From Nepenthes gracilis (Eukaryota; Streptophyta; Magnoliopsida; Caryophyllales; Nepenthaceae), in contig BSYO01000009.1 in NCBI GenBank assembly GCA_033239525.1, positions 14,157,299 to 14,221,298 on the forward strand: 64,000 bases of DNA. The letters are read 5' to 3'. Numbering within the stretch: position 1 is the stretch's first letter; each line of letters starts with the position of its first letter. The notes beneath the pieces are model-generated. The model searched no databases. It saw nothing but the letters and a program-made list of their open reading frames with translations, and was not told where the DNA came from. This document shows, piece after piece, positions 22,801 to 32,695 of the stretch. The position numbers were made by a program, and so were the translations under genes.

Positions 22801-23870
22801 ATTGGGGACATGTCAGACGTCCCTCAAAATCAGTCGGGCTCCATTGTTCGTCAACAAGGAGACATCGCTGCGTCCAATGATCTCGGACGTCTCCATGTTG
22901 CCCATCTTCAACACTCCTGGGGCACTCGGAGTGTGAGTGGAGAACAGCTCTCTCCTGGAGGTGACGTGAATGGATGTGCCATAATTCATCACCCAGTCAA
23001 AAGCCTGCTCGGCCATGCTCACAGAGTCCTCAGACTCGCAGGACAAAAGGAGGTCACCCCCTGTGACATCAGAGACCGAAGACTCTTCCTCGCCTCGTCT
23101 CTTTTTGTCCCTCTACTTTCCAGCGTTTTCACGCTTCTACTTATAATAAAATTTTTTGATGTGGCCCTTCTTGCCACAATGGTGGCACTCCATGTTCTGG
23201 TACCGAGAACGTGACTTACTCTACCCTTTGTCTTCAGACTTTGGGCGACGTCCTCTGCTCCTTCCCCTTGATTCGGTGACAAGGACCTCGGAGTGCTGAG
23301 TGGTGGACGTACCCTGAGAACGCCGTCTCACTTCCAAGTTCAGCACAACTCCTTTAGCCATCTCCAAAGTCACCACGCCGTTAGGAGCTGTGTTGGCAAT
23401 GGTGATCCTCATGACCTCCCATGAGTCACCACGCTCGAACTTGATCCCAATGTCATTCAGCCTGTCCACGCAGCCCTGAAACTCATTCAGGTGGTCGGCG
23501 ACAGATGAGCCGTCCTTGTACCAATCTGCATCAGCCTTATCAAGTGATAGATTTTGTTATTTCCGGTCTTGGAGGCATAGAGCTTTTCCAGTTTCTCCCA
23601 AAGCTCCTTGGCATTCGTCTCTCCGCGAACGTGGTTGTACACATTGTAGTCCACGAACTGCCGGATGTACCTGCATACTTGCTTGTGCTCCAACATCCAC
23701 TGCTCGTCCGTTTTTGCCGTCGGCTTTTCTGTGGCAAAACGGGATTATGCATGGACTTCACAAAGAGCAAGTCTAACATCTTACTCTGCCAAGTGTCAAA
23801 GTTGATTCCGTTTAAGTAAGTCATTTTTCTTCCAACCTTCATAGCAGCCAGGAACAAGATCACCGTTCAA
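19893..23870 (-). pseudogene. Copia gag-pol, inactivated by frameshifts, stops and active-site changes
   Basis: Gag begins near 23860 (TYLNGINFDTWQSKMLDLLF) and needs a frame change to reach VRGETNAKELWEKLEKLY. The zinc knuckle at about 23180 is CHHCGKKGHIKKFY, with the last Cys replaced by Tyr. The protease site at about 22990 reads WVMNYGTSIHVTS where D(S/T)G is required, so it is dead. Pre-integrase has LWHKKLGYMSE and CPHC. Integrase (22410-21889) keeps FIDDCSRKLWVF, SDNGGEY and GVGERMNRT but has a stop between the last two. RT (21426-20801) keeps KARLVMKGF and KKSLYGLKQASRQWY, changes frame near 20950, and has LYVDGMLV in place of YVDD. RNase H (20348-19893) has DSRKSTSGYLV and SKHIDVRYHWVRD. 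All domains are present but the element cannot be autonomous. Confidence 0.92.
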
Positions 23871-23880
23871 AGAACCAAAA

Positions 23881-23892
23881 TCTCTAATACCA
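23881..23892 (-). other. Primer-binding site of the copia element
   Basis: The minus strand reads TGGTATTAGAGA immediately after the 5' LTR. It matches the initiator-methionine tRNA complement (TGGTATCAGAGC) except for two positions. Confidence 0.85.
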
Positions 23893-23893
23893 C

Positions 23894-24678
23894 TTGTTGG
23901 CGCAAAAATGGAAGATACGTGACCGAGTAGACAAAACACTCGGACAGCAACACAGAGCAGAGCTCTCGGACGGACGGCCGAAAATAGAGATAGAAAAATG
24001 AGAGAAATACGCACGAGAGTTTTAACGTGGAAAATTCTTCTTCAGCCAAGGAAAAAATCACCAAACAATACACTATAAAGAAGAGATTGTTTACAAGTAT
24101 GTTGGCTACACAAAACCTAAACAAAAAGAAAAATAATCACAAGTATATATATCTCTCTCTAAAAGTGTTTTTCACTCTATCTTTATAATAAGGCTTGCCC
24201 ACAGCTCTCTCAATGCTCACTCCAAGTATGCTCTCAAAGACACAGCATAAGCACTCCAAGATGCACACACGCACACTCACAAGGGCACAAGCCTTTATAT
24301 ACACAAGGGGCCTAATGGTCACCCGACTACCCTAGTGGCACTAGAGTGGCAAGACCATGCCTTCTAGGCTTGCCATGACAGGCGCACGTCCGGCGTGCTA
24401 GAATGGCAGGCCTAATACCCTTGAAAGTTGCAGCTGCCTCCAATCAGAATGGGTCAACTGCCCACCTGCAAAACGTGGCTACAGCAGGCTTACGGAGAGA
24501 GAGTCAACGTCTACACTTTCAGGGTCCTCGTCCAGGTCCTCAACAACCTTTCGGACATGACACCTCTGATGAGTCCTCATCCGTTATGACAGGCTTCTCA
24601 GACTACTCAAGAAAGTCTGCGACATTTTCTACCTCGTGAGTCCGCGGACATAAGTGCCACGAGGGAGTGACCCCAACA
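23894..24678 (-). repeat. 5' LTR of the copia element
   Basis: Plus-strand ends are (T)TGTTGGCG and CCCCAACA, followed by the GTATG target duplication. It is homologous over its full length to 19095-19883 with substitutions and small indels, mostly near the 19100/23900 end. Confidence 0.9.
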
Positions 24679-27204
24679 GTATGCTCCTTTTCTGATGGGT
24701 CTATCAAGATTTAAATGTAGTCGGAATATGTATCCATAAAGTTTAAGAGTTGGTGTCTCAAGGTAAAGTCCACAACTTGTCAATTCAAGGTAAGGGGAAG
24801 TTATCTTTGGAGCATATTTTGTTTCCACTAGTAAAATCAAAGTGCATCTTCCAACTTCCATTAGTCTTGTTTATTATCACTAAGTTCGACAACCACTCTA
24901 AGAATTATACCTCCTGAATAAAGTTTGCTCTGGTCATTTTTGACTTCCTCCTTTACAATTTGTAGCTTTTCAAGGGAGTAATTCAATGCTTTTTCCACGT
25001 TTGTGCTAAGGAAGAATGTTCAACTTGTGGCTTATTACATTCAGAGATATATATTGGGCGTGTAGGCTAAAGTCCATCTAAAGATGTCTCGAATTGCACG
25101 GAGGAAAGCCACTAGGTCATCGCTAACTCCTGCTTCAATACTTATCCAACTTAGAAGTATCTTTCATGCTTGGATGGTTCCAAGGGGACTTTGTTGGCAT
25201 TTTTCACCACTGTACCCTTTCGCATGGATGACTTGATTTTTTGGGTCTAGGTCCTTCTGCAACTATTGCAATTTGGATCCCTAGAACTGGATAAGGTGGC
25301 AGTGCCTCACCATTGCTTGGTCGCCTCACTTCTTGATCCGCGAATTGTCTAAAAGTTTTATTTTGAGGTGTGAGGTGGCGGTGACCTCCTCAAAACTCAT
25401 TAGGGTTTATTGTTCAATGATGGCATTATAGACTGGGAATAGGTTCACTACAAGCAAAGTTAGCAATTTTGTGAGGATTTCTTAGGATAAATCCTAAGAG
25501 TTACATTTAGATCAACCAATCTTTCAACTTTGGTCACTTGGTTGTCTAGATCAATTAATGGAACTTCCAAGGGCTTGAATTGTTGACAAGTCAATTCATA
25601 TCAGGTGTAATCATTGAAATATATAAGATATTTAGAGGCCTCATGAATGTAATCATTACTGTCAAACATGATGCCCTCTTGCTTTGGATGACTACTTTAC
25701 TCCTAGCTCTTGTTTCTCTCCCTAGTCGAGATCCCATCATATTAACTATGCTGATGGCAATTCAGTAGCAAGGTTGTTGAGGTTTTGTCCCTCTAGTATG
25801 TACTAGGGGTAGGTTCTGACCTCCTTGGAAGAACTTGTTCAATAGCCTCCCTTTTAATAATGGCCTCAATCTCTCTCTAGTGGTTACTGTGGTCTTCTAT
25901 GTTTTGTCTGGTCCTTGATGGAAGAGAAAGTACTTAGACTAGTCAGCCGCCAAGACGTCATATGGGCTTAGGCGATTTTAGCTGATACTTGTCCTTAATC
26001 TGCATCATGATATTCATACAAGTTTTGCTAAGCAACGTTAGGTATTGGTGATGTACCAATTCTTCGGGTAATGGTCTCCTACATTAGGGGTTGTGTGAGC
26101 TATATCTGGCCTTTTACCTTTTAGAGTGATTGGGTCCGTCCCTGATCACCTGATTGGCAGTCTTGCTTCATTAGACTCCTCCAACAAGATATAGGAAAGG
26201 CCCTGTCCTATATCTCTTTGTAGAAGGCAAGTTATCTCATTGTAAAAACTCTCCTCCCTGTTAGGTGCAACATAATATCCCCACCTTTGTTTTGTTGGCT
26301 AGGATGGGAATATCATGGGTCTAGATAATATATTGGAGAAAATAGTCCTTCAAGCTCTCACTTTAGCCATGTCACACATTAGCTAGGTGACATGGATACT
26401 CGTTGCCTTTCTTCAGAGGAAAACAAGGATAGAAGACTCCAAGATAGCTCTTCAATGGAACATATGTTCTAGCCCATAGTCAGTAGAACCATGGACAAGC
26501 ATCGGTCTTCAGCATCATCAGGAAGCTCTAGCCAAGGAAAACGTCTCAAGTCTTTGAAACCTTGACAAAATGTAAAAGTTATCAAGGTGGTTTATCATAT
26601 GGCTCAATCTACAGATGTTGAATTTCTTTAACAAGGAGAATCCCTGGATGGAACCAATGAAGAGGGTGTAAGCACCTACCCCTATCCAACATGTTGGACC
26701 TGGGTCTTTGAGATTCTTTGCTGGTTCTTCTGAATATGCCCCTTGACCCAGGTCATGAACACTTGACTACAGGTGTCGAAGAACGTTTTGAGGTTGGTGC
26801 TGGTTGCTATCACTTGTTGACATGGAGTCTTGGACCATGGGGTGCTTAACCTGGTAGTTTCGTTTTTGCCAGAATGCACCTCCATGGACCTTCTTATCCA
26901 AGGGTGTCATTATTCATGTGGCATCATTGGGAAAACTAGATTCAACATAGAGGCTTTTTGTGCTAGTCTATTCCTTATAGAGTCACTCTTTCTCGTGATG
27001 CTTCTGCGCTGGTGTCGTTAGGTGGTACTTTTGATGCAAGGTCAATGCCCTCTGTTAGAGGCACTGGTGGGCCTACTTCGGTTAATTGAGACTCTACTGT
27101 TGCTATTAATCCTCCTTATAGCACTGGATATTTCACCCATCTAGGTCATCATAATGTCAAAAATGGAAGCCATGTATGGGATGACCTGATTATTTCTTAG
27201 GGGA

Positions 27205-27217
27205 GGGGGGGGGGGGG
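27205..27217 (+). repeat. Run of 13 G
   Basis: An uninterrupted G13 tract preceded by GGGA lies inside the first copy of the 720-bp duplication. The second copy has GAGG at the same place. It is likely slippage-prone, so its exact length may be an assembly estimate. Confidence 0.8.
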
Positions 27218-28073
27218 CAAGGGCTCCTACCCTGTAGGTGGTGGCATTTCAGGAAGTGCATTGCTACCTTAAGCTTCCCACAAAGAAGAGTATTTTTATT
27301 CTCTCCATTTTTTATATTGAAGATTGAGTATATAGCCTAACAGGACTTAACTTAAAGTTTCTATAGACCACACTAATGATATTTATCTGAATAGAGATCT
27401 ATCTAGAGTGGTGATAATTCAGAGTAGAATTTAAGCTAGAATATAACATTTCTAAACTCACATATCACAAACAACAATGTTAATGAGGCCTAGGCATTTA
27501 TCTCAAATAAAACACTTCGATGCCTAATTCAATTTTAGTTTAATAAGAATAAAATAACTTAAAGAGATTACCAAGTCCTTAATATCAACCACAAGAAGCC
27601 TCTCCATGGACCTTCTTGACTGAGGTGTCATCATTCATCCAACATCATTGGGGCTTCTGGAATCGATGTAAAGGTTTATGCATTGGCCTATCCTTTGTGG
27701 AGACGAACCGAGCCACAATGCTTCTATGTTGGGGTGGTCAAGTGGTACTTCTAACATAAGATCGGTACTATTTGTCGACGGCACAGGTGGGCGGGCCTAC
27801 TTCAACTAATTAGGGCTCTACTTTGTTGTTGAACCTTCTTATGAAAGTTTTGCCCGTTTGGGTCAACATGATACTAAGAATGACAGCCATGTTTGGGACG
27901 ACCTAAATTTGAGGTGTGAGGATTTTTGTCTCCTAGGTAGGAGTATTCAAGGAAGTGTATTTTTGCCTTGAGCTTTCTATGTAAAATAAGTGCTTTTGTT
28001 CTCTCCTTTTTTTTTTTTTTTTTTGTTTATATGAAAAGACTGGGCATGTAACTAAGTAGGGCTCAACTTAGAG

Positions 28074-28093
28074 TTCTCACAGATGGCACCGAT
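28074..28093 (-). other. Primer-binding site of the host Tat-like element
   Basis: The minus strand reads CGGTGCCATCTGTGAGAA. It is close to the TTGGCGCCGTCTGTGGGAA seen intact at 49075 in the younger Tat-type element. The second, more degraded copy is at about 27355-27376. It marks where the 5' LTR ends and the internal region begins. Confidence 0.6.
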
Positions 28094-31000
28094 GAAATAT
28101 ATTTGAACAAAGATCTATTCAAAGTGCTAATAATCCAGAGTATGATTCAAATTTGATTGTAACGATCTTAATCTTATTCATTGCAAACAATAAAATTAAG
28201 GGGGATTGGGATTTTTTATCTAAATAAACCCCTCTCGTACCTAAGTTGATATCAATTGAGAAGAGTGATGTGTGTTAAGAGATCAACAACTGCTTAAATT
28301 CAGTTGCAAGACTCCCTCATGGATGGTTAGATACTCTTTCCTCTTGACTCAGTGTTGGGAGAGAGCTCTCTTTGCTAGTTTCAAGGTGATCTTTTAAAAT
28401 CTCTAAGTAGTGGATTTTTTGCAAATATTTGCTGATTTTTTTGGCTAAGAGTTGGTAATATATTTATAAACTAAATGTCGAAAGAAGCTATTAACATATA
28501 GTTTGATACTGGTTGGCTGCATATTTTGGACAGGGGGACAGTTGTACTATTTTCCTGATCTTTATTGAGTGCAACTATATTTTTCAATTAACATTCATTT
28601 TATTAATATTTCTTTTAAGTATGTCAGTTGCTTTTTAGCATATCAAGTGTTACTATGTATTGGGCTAGGGTCCTCTCGGTATCTTGTAAGAGGGCCAATG
28701 GTTTATATCCTCAGTTAGATACTAATGTATCTTTTATGATTTGATTTGGCCTTTACAACCTTCTGATGCAATTGATTCTGTCATCTTCTGAGCACCTCCT
28801 CCTTGAGGAGCTCTTTGGATCAGCTTCCTTCATGTATTTGGTTCCGAGCATACACCATCTCAGCAATTGGGAAAAGGGACATTTGTCAAAGTAGACAAAG
28901 AGATGCTTAAATGATCTGAAACTCCTCTCATGATAATTAATGCTTAAAAAAAATGGAAAAATCCTCCCAATTCTCCAAATTCCTCACATGGTCTGAAACT
29001 GTGACTGATGTTTTCTGTCCCTCGAAGAAATGAAGAGTAATTAATGCTTAAATCTGTCTTCGTTGAATCTCTACTTTTTTTTTTTTTTTTTTAAATTACT
29101 TTTTTTTGGGGGTAAGTAAAATCTCTCCTAATTTTGTGAGCATATGCCTCTCTCTGTATGAAGTCACAAATTGAACCGAGTTTTTAGCAATTTTTTGAAG
29201 AAATAAATGTAAAATTTGGAAAAAAAAAAAAAAAAGAAGAGGAGAAGTAGACGTGGAAAGAAAAAAGCATAAATTGAAAATTAATTTATGCTTTTAAATA
29301 TATAAGAGAATAATCTATCTAGCTTAGATTGATCTGATTTGGATGATAAATGAATACTGACAAAAATTTTAATCTGAGAACAGGTAAGCCCACCCTATAT
29401 TTCATTATATATAGCATTTCCTATACAAATACTATCTATAAAATATTTCTGGATAATACAAATTATTAGATATTAGCTTTTTATACTTAGAGATATTTTT
29501 ACATAAGATAAAATAAATTATAAAAAATGATTGGTCGACCTCTATTTAATTCAAACAGACTATAATATTTTATTATTGTCTGGTTTGATTTTTATCATAT
29601 ATTTAGTTTATAGCTAAATGTCAATCTTAAAGTTGCAATTTTTTTTCTCATTTTTTAAAAATTTATAAAAAATTATCTTATATTATTTTTAAGTCAATTT
29701 AAAATTCAAATTTTAATTTTTAGATAATGTAAAATAATAAAGTTAGAAGAATCAAGTATAAATTTTATTTCACTTTAACAAATTCTAATGGTAATTTTTG
29801 TCAATGAAAACATGATCCTTATTTATTTATTAAAACTTAGTAATAGTGCATATTGGGACACTCTTTTTATTCTTAAATAAATAATTAAAATTAAAATATC
29901 AAAGATATAATCGCTACAAAAGACAAATAATTTTAAAATTAAAATAAATTAAAATAGACTCCTGAGTTATAATTAAACTATATTTAGATAACAAAAATAT
30001 TATTTTTCTCATAAAAAGACCAACTTTTGATTGAGAGGTTGAGGTCCACAATCCTGCACAACCAAACTGTGCATATGGATAATCAATGCTTGAAACACGG
30101 ATCTTGCTTATTGTAAGGGGAAGTACTATCTTATTTTTTATATTTTAATTATTAAATTAAAATTTAATAGTCAAGAATTTAAAAAGAAATTATTAAAGAT
30201 AGTTATATTTTAAAATATTTTTTATAACATTAATATTTATTAAATAATAAATTTAATATAAAAATTTATTAAAAATAACTGTTTAAATAATATTGTTTAA
30301 GATTTGAATTTTAATGAAATAGAGGATGATTTCACGGTTATTGTTTTTACGTATTAATGTCAGCGGAAAAAAAACGCACAGAGGAAATGACGTCACAAAG
30401 AAGCACTACGAAAACGACGTCGCCTCCATTATATGGTGCATATAGAAGACAAAACTATTGAGTATAATTTCAGTAGAATTTTTATTTTTGGTTAAAAGTT
30501 TTGATATGGCTTCATTTTTGTTTATATATGGATATTAAAATGGCGTCACTGGTTTTTCAGTATTTTTAATGGGGGAGTTGTAAAAAAATATACATTTGAA
30601 TTTTGAAAATAAAATTTAAAAAAATCAAAATTTTATATAATGTTATTGGTTGGAAAGAATAAAATTTTAGTTGAAGATTAAAAAAACGCTTGATCTTAAT
30701 TTTTTATTTTTTAAAATTATATTTTTAGCTATTATTTTAACAAAAGTTTTGAATTTAATCAGGTAATTTTGAGCCTTCTTGCATAGTAAATATATTGCTT
30801 GCTTCTTCAAATTGTGTGACATGTCTGTCCATCATGAGCTGTGCTTGACCTCAAATAAAACGTGATCCATATTCATGAAGTTTTTGACGTTATTTGTATT
30901 TTATTAAATAATTTAAATAGATGAAGAATAAAGTACAAATTGAATGTAACTTTTTCAAATACAAATTATAAATAAAGGGAAATTTGAAATTGATAATATT

Positions 31001-31095
31001 TTTGGATTCTTTGAATAATAAAATGAAGCTGAGATGAAGTAAAATAGAGGAGAGAGATACATGCGCACCAAGTGGCGTACGCGACAAACTGCTAA
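28094..31095. other. 5' LTR remnant of the host Tat-like element, then AT-rich intergenic DNA
   Basis: From 28094 the sequence should be the 5' LTR of the Tat-like element read on the minus strand. It has a TATA-like TTTATAAATATA around 28450, but I cannot find the outer LTR end. Beyond about 29000 the sequence is very AT-rich, with poly(T) and poly(A) tracts (28003-28024, 29072-29092, 29220-29236). I see no coding sequence. The part just before 31100 would be the EIN2 promoter; no specific element stands out. Confidence 0.5.
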
Positions 31096-31099
31096 CTTT

Positions 31100-31328
31100 T
31101 GTGTGCTTTTCTTTCTGCAAGTTCGTGAAGTACTTTTGTGTTATATTTTTGGTATGCTATTTTTTTTTTTCCTGTACATGGTACCCTTTCTCTCTCATCA
31201 ATCTCTCTCATCGGGAGCATAACTCCCATGACATTATTTTTTTCCCGAAATTAATAAGACTGGTGGATTGCTTGAAGCCTCTGATATACTTCTTCATGGT
31301 ATTCAGGGAAAAGTCTGAACTTCAGGGG
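31100..31328 (+). other. Probable EIN2 5' untranslated exon
   Basis: Transcripts of EIN2 in other plants begin with a non-coding exon followed by an intron. Here a pyrimidine-rich stretch (TTTCTCTCTCATC at about 31188) leads to TTCAGGGG with a donor GTAAAC at 31329. The next good acceptor, TGCTCTTCTTTTCAG, ends at 32445. The exon start is a guess. Confidence 0.35.
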
Positions 31329-32445
31329 GTAAACAGTTATCAATCCTATTTATGAACTTCAGTTTCATGTTTCTAGAAGTTTGTGTACTGTTCAGATACT
31401 TCTGTAGATTTTTTTTCCCTTGGTCTTATTGGTTTTTAGGGTTTTGGTTTCATGTGGGTGTTCTGTGTCTTGATTTATTAGGTTTTGTAATTTGGGTAAT
31501 CCTCTGTTGAGTGGTGTAGGTCGTTGGTCGGAAGATAAGGGAGAGGAAATCTGATGCAAGAGGCTTCTATTAATCTAATGAATTTTGCCTGAATCTGTGA
31601 AACTTGGCTGTGTCACTGCTAGGGGATTGATTCTCTTCCTGTTTTATTGCTTGTTGGCGTAGTGTCGGGCGATTGATTTAGTTTCTGCTTAACTTCTGCT
31701 GGGTTTTGTTTCTGGTTCTCAGTTGACTGCACTCATCTGGTTATTCGTAACTTAATTAGAGTCCCTTTCACTATTTGTTCACATAATTGATTGCTTGTGA
31801 ATTTGATTCCGGTAGAATTTGAATTATGTTTGAAGTTGCATTATACTGTTGGTTACTGTAGTCATTTAATAGTTTGACTCGGATGGGTTGTCGATTAACC
31901 TGTTAGCAGGTGAAATTGTTGGACCATAGTTGTTTTAGGGCTTGATGTGGTTTCTACACAAACTATGGTATTTCACCATTGGCTGATGCATAACATTAAT
32001 TGCTCTGTAATTTTTCTCTTGCTCTACTCCCAATTTATTGAAAAGCTAAATTTCCATAAAACCGTATTGTGATTTTCTTTCCATATTATTTACTTTGCTA
32101 CACCCATCAGAATTGTGTTGTTTCGCTCTTGCTCTATTGGATGCTGATTCTGTTTGCTGAATCAGGCTGCGAATAATTAGGAGGGTTCCAACAGCAAAGC
32201 AGTTAACTGTATATACTTGCCTCAGGCTCAGACAATCGTGGCCCAAGAATGTCATAAATACTACAAATTTAGGTTTGAAGCAGAAGCTTTCCGCATTTGA
32301 TGGACTGAGCTGAGATTTATGCTTGTATGGATTTAACAGTTCTGAATGAGTAATTAGGTTTGGTCCTTGCTCTGCTTGTGACGGAAGGACCCTTCAGCGT
32401 TGTTTTGTCTGTGGTGCCATATATTGTGGTTGCTCTTCTTTTCAG

Positions 32446-32695
32446 TACTAAAAAACAAGTGACATGGCTTCTGCCTCATTCTGGTTTCATTCAATATGGT
32501 TGAGCTTTGAAGCTGCTGGAAGATCATTGGGCAGCTTGGATTGGTCGCATGTTCTCATGAGATAAAATGTTTGTGATGAACAGCCATGTGATTTCATCTT
32601 GATAGTTCTTGTGCAGTTTTTTTCCTTCCTTGAAGTGGCAGTAACTATAATTTTTGTATGCAATATTCGATTTATTTGGAGAACCAATTTGTAAC
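32446..32695 (+). other. Probable second part of the EIN2 leader
   Basis: This stretch follows a strong splice acceptor (CTTCTTTTCAG, ending at 32445) and runs to the start codon. It contains several upstream ATGs, including the 33-codon upstream ORF at 32464. The assignment depends on the proposed leader intron 31329-32445. Confidence 0.4.
32464..32565 (+). CDS. Possible upstream ORF in the EIN2 leader (33 codons)
   Basis: ATG at 32464 opens 33 codons ending with TAA at 32563-32565, starting MASASFWFHS. It lies entirely before the EIN2 start at 32696 and inside the probable leader exon. If the exon model is right it would be translated first and could lower EIN2 translation. There is no evidence here for conservation of the peptide. 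Confidence 0.3.
   Translation: MASASFWFHSIWLSFEAAGRSLGSLDWSHVLMR

Larger units (their letters stand above)
19095..24678 (-). mobile_element. Ty1/copia retrotransposon, Tork/Tnt1-like, degraded
   Basis: This 5584-bp element has LTRs of 789 and 785 bp, a primer-binding site, gag-pol coding on the minus strand, and a polypurine tract before the 3' LTR. A perfect target duplication, GTATG, lies at 19090-19094 and 24679-24683. Order on the minus strand is gag, zinc knuckle, protease, integrase, RT, RNase H, which is the copia order. Both internal LTR edges carry one extra T before TGTTGG on the plus strand, so the transcribed LTR ends CCAACAA rather than CA. The element lies within the RT codons of the older Tat-like element. 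Confidence 0.93.
24679..28093 (-). pseudogene. Host gypsy (Tat-like) element: leader, gag, protease and RT start
   Basis: Read on the minus strand from the primer site at about 28090, there is a leader, then gag and pol relics. In the gag I can see IEELSWSLLSLFSSEERQRVSM, matching the Tat gag stretch FEELSxxFLxxFxSxxR. A decayed YCxxHxxxGHTTEEC-type knuckle follows near 25900, then LKGRLL, LVNN, KVVI and PLMTFEEVTA-type protease-region sequence. The last part is EEVKNDQ, GIILRVV and LNFMDTYSDYI, ending at SEKEHT where the copia element interrupts. No open frame longer than about 70 codons remains. It is the oldest element in this part of the window and the target for all the others. Confidence 0.7.
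26880..28320. repeat. Tandem direct duplication, about 720-bp unit, spanning the primer site
   Basis: The stretch 26880-27600 is repeated at 27600-28320. Anchors are TCCATGGACCTTCTT (26881 and 27603), GGTGGGC..GCCTACTTC, and the two primer-site copies, with offsets of 720-722 bp. The two copies have diverged considerably. Each holds an LTR end, a primer-site-like sequence and the leader of the host Tat-like element. A third partial match starts at 28310. Confidence 0.75.
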
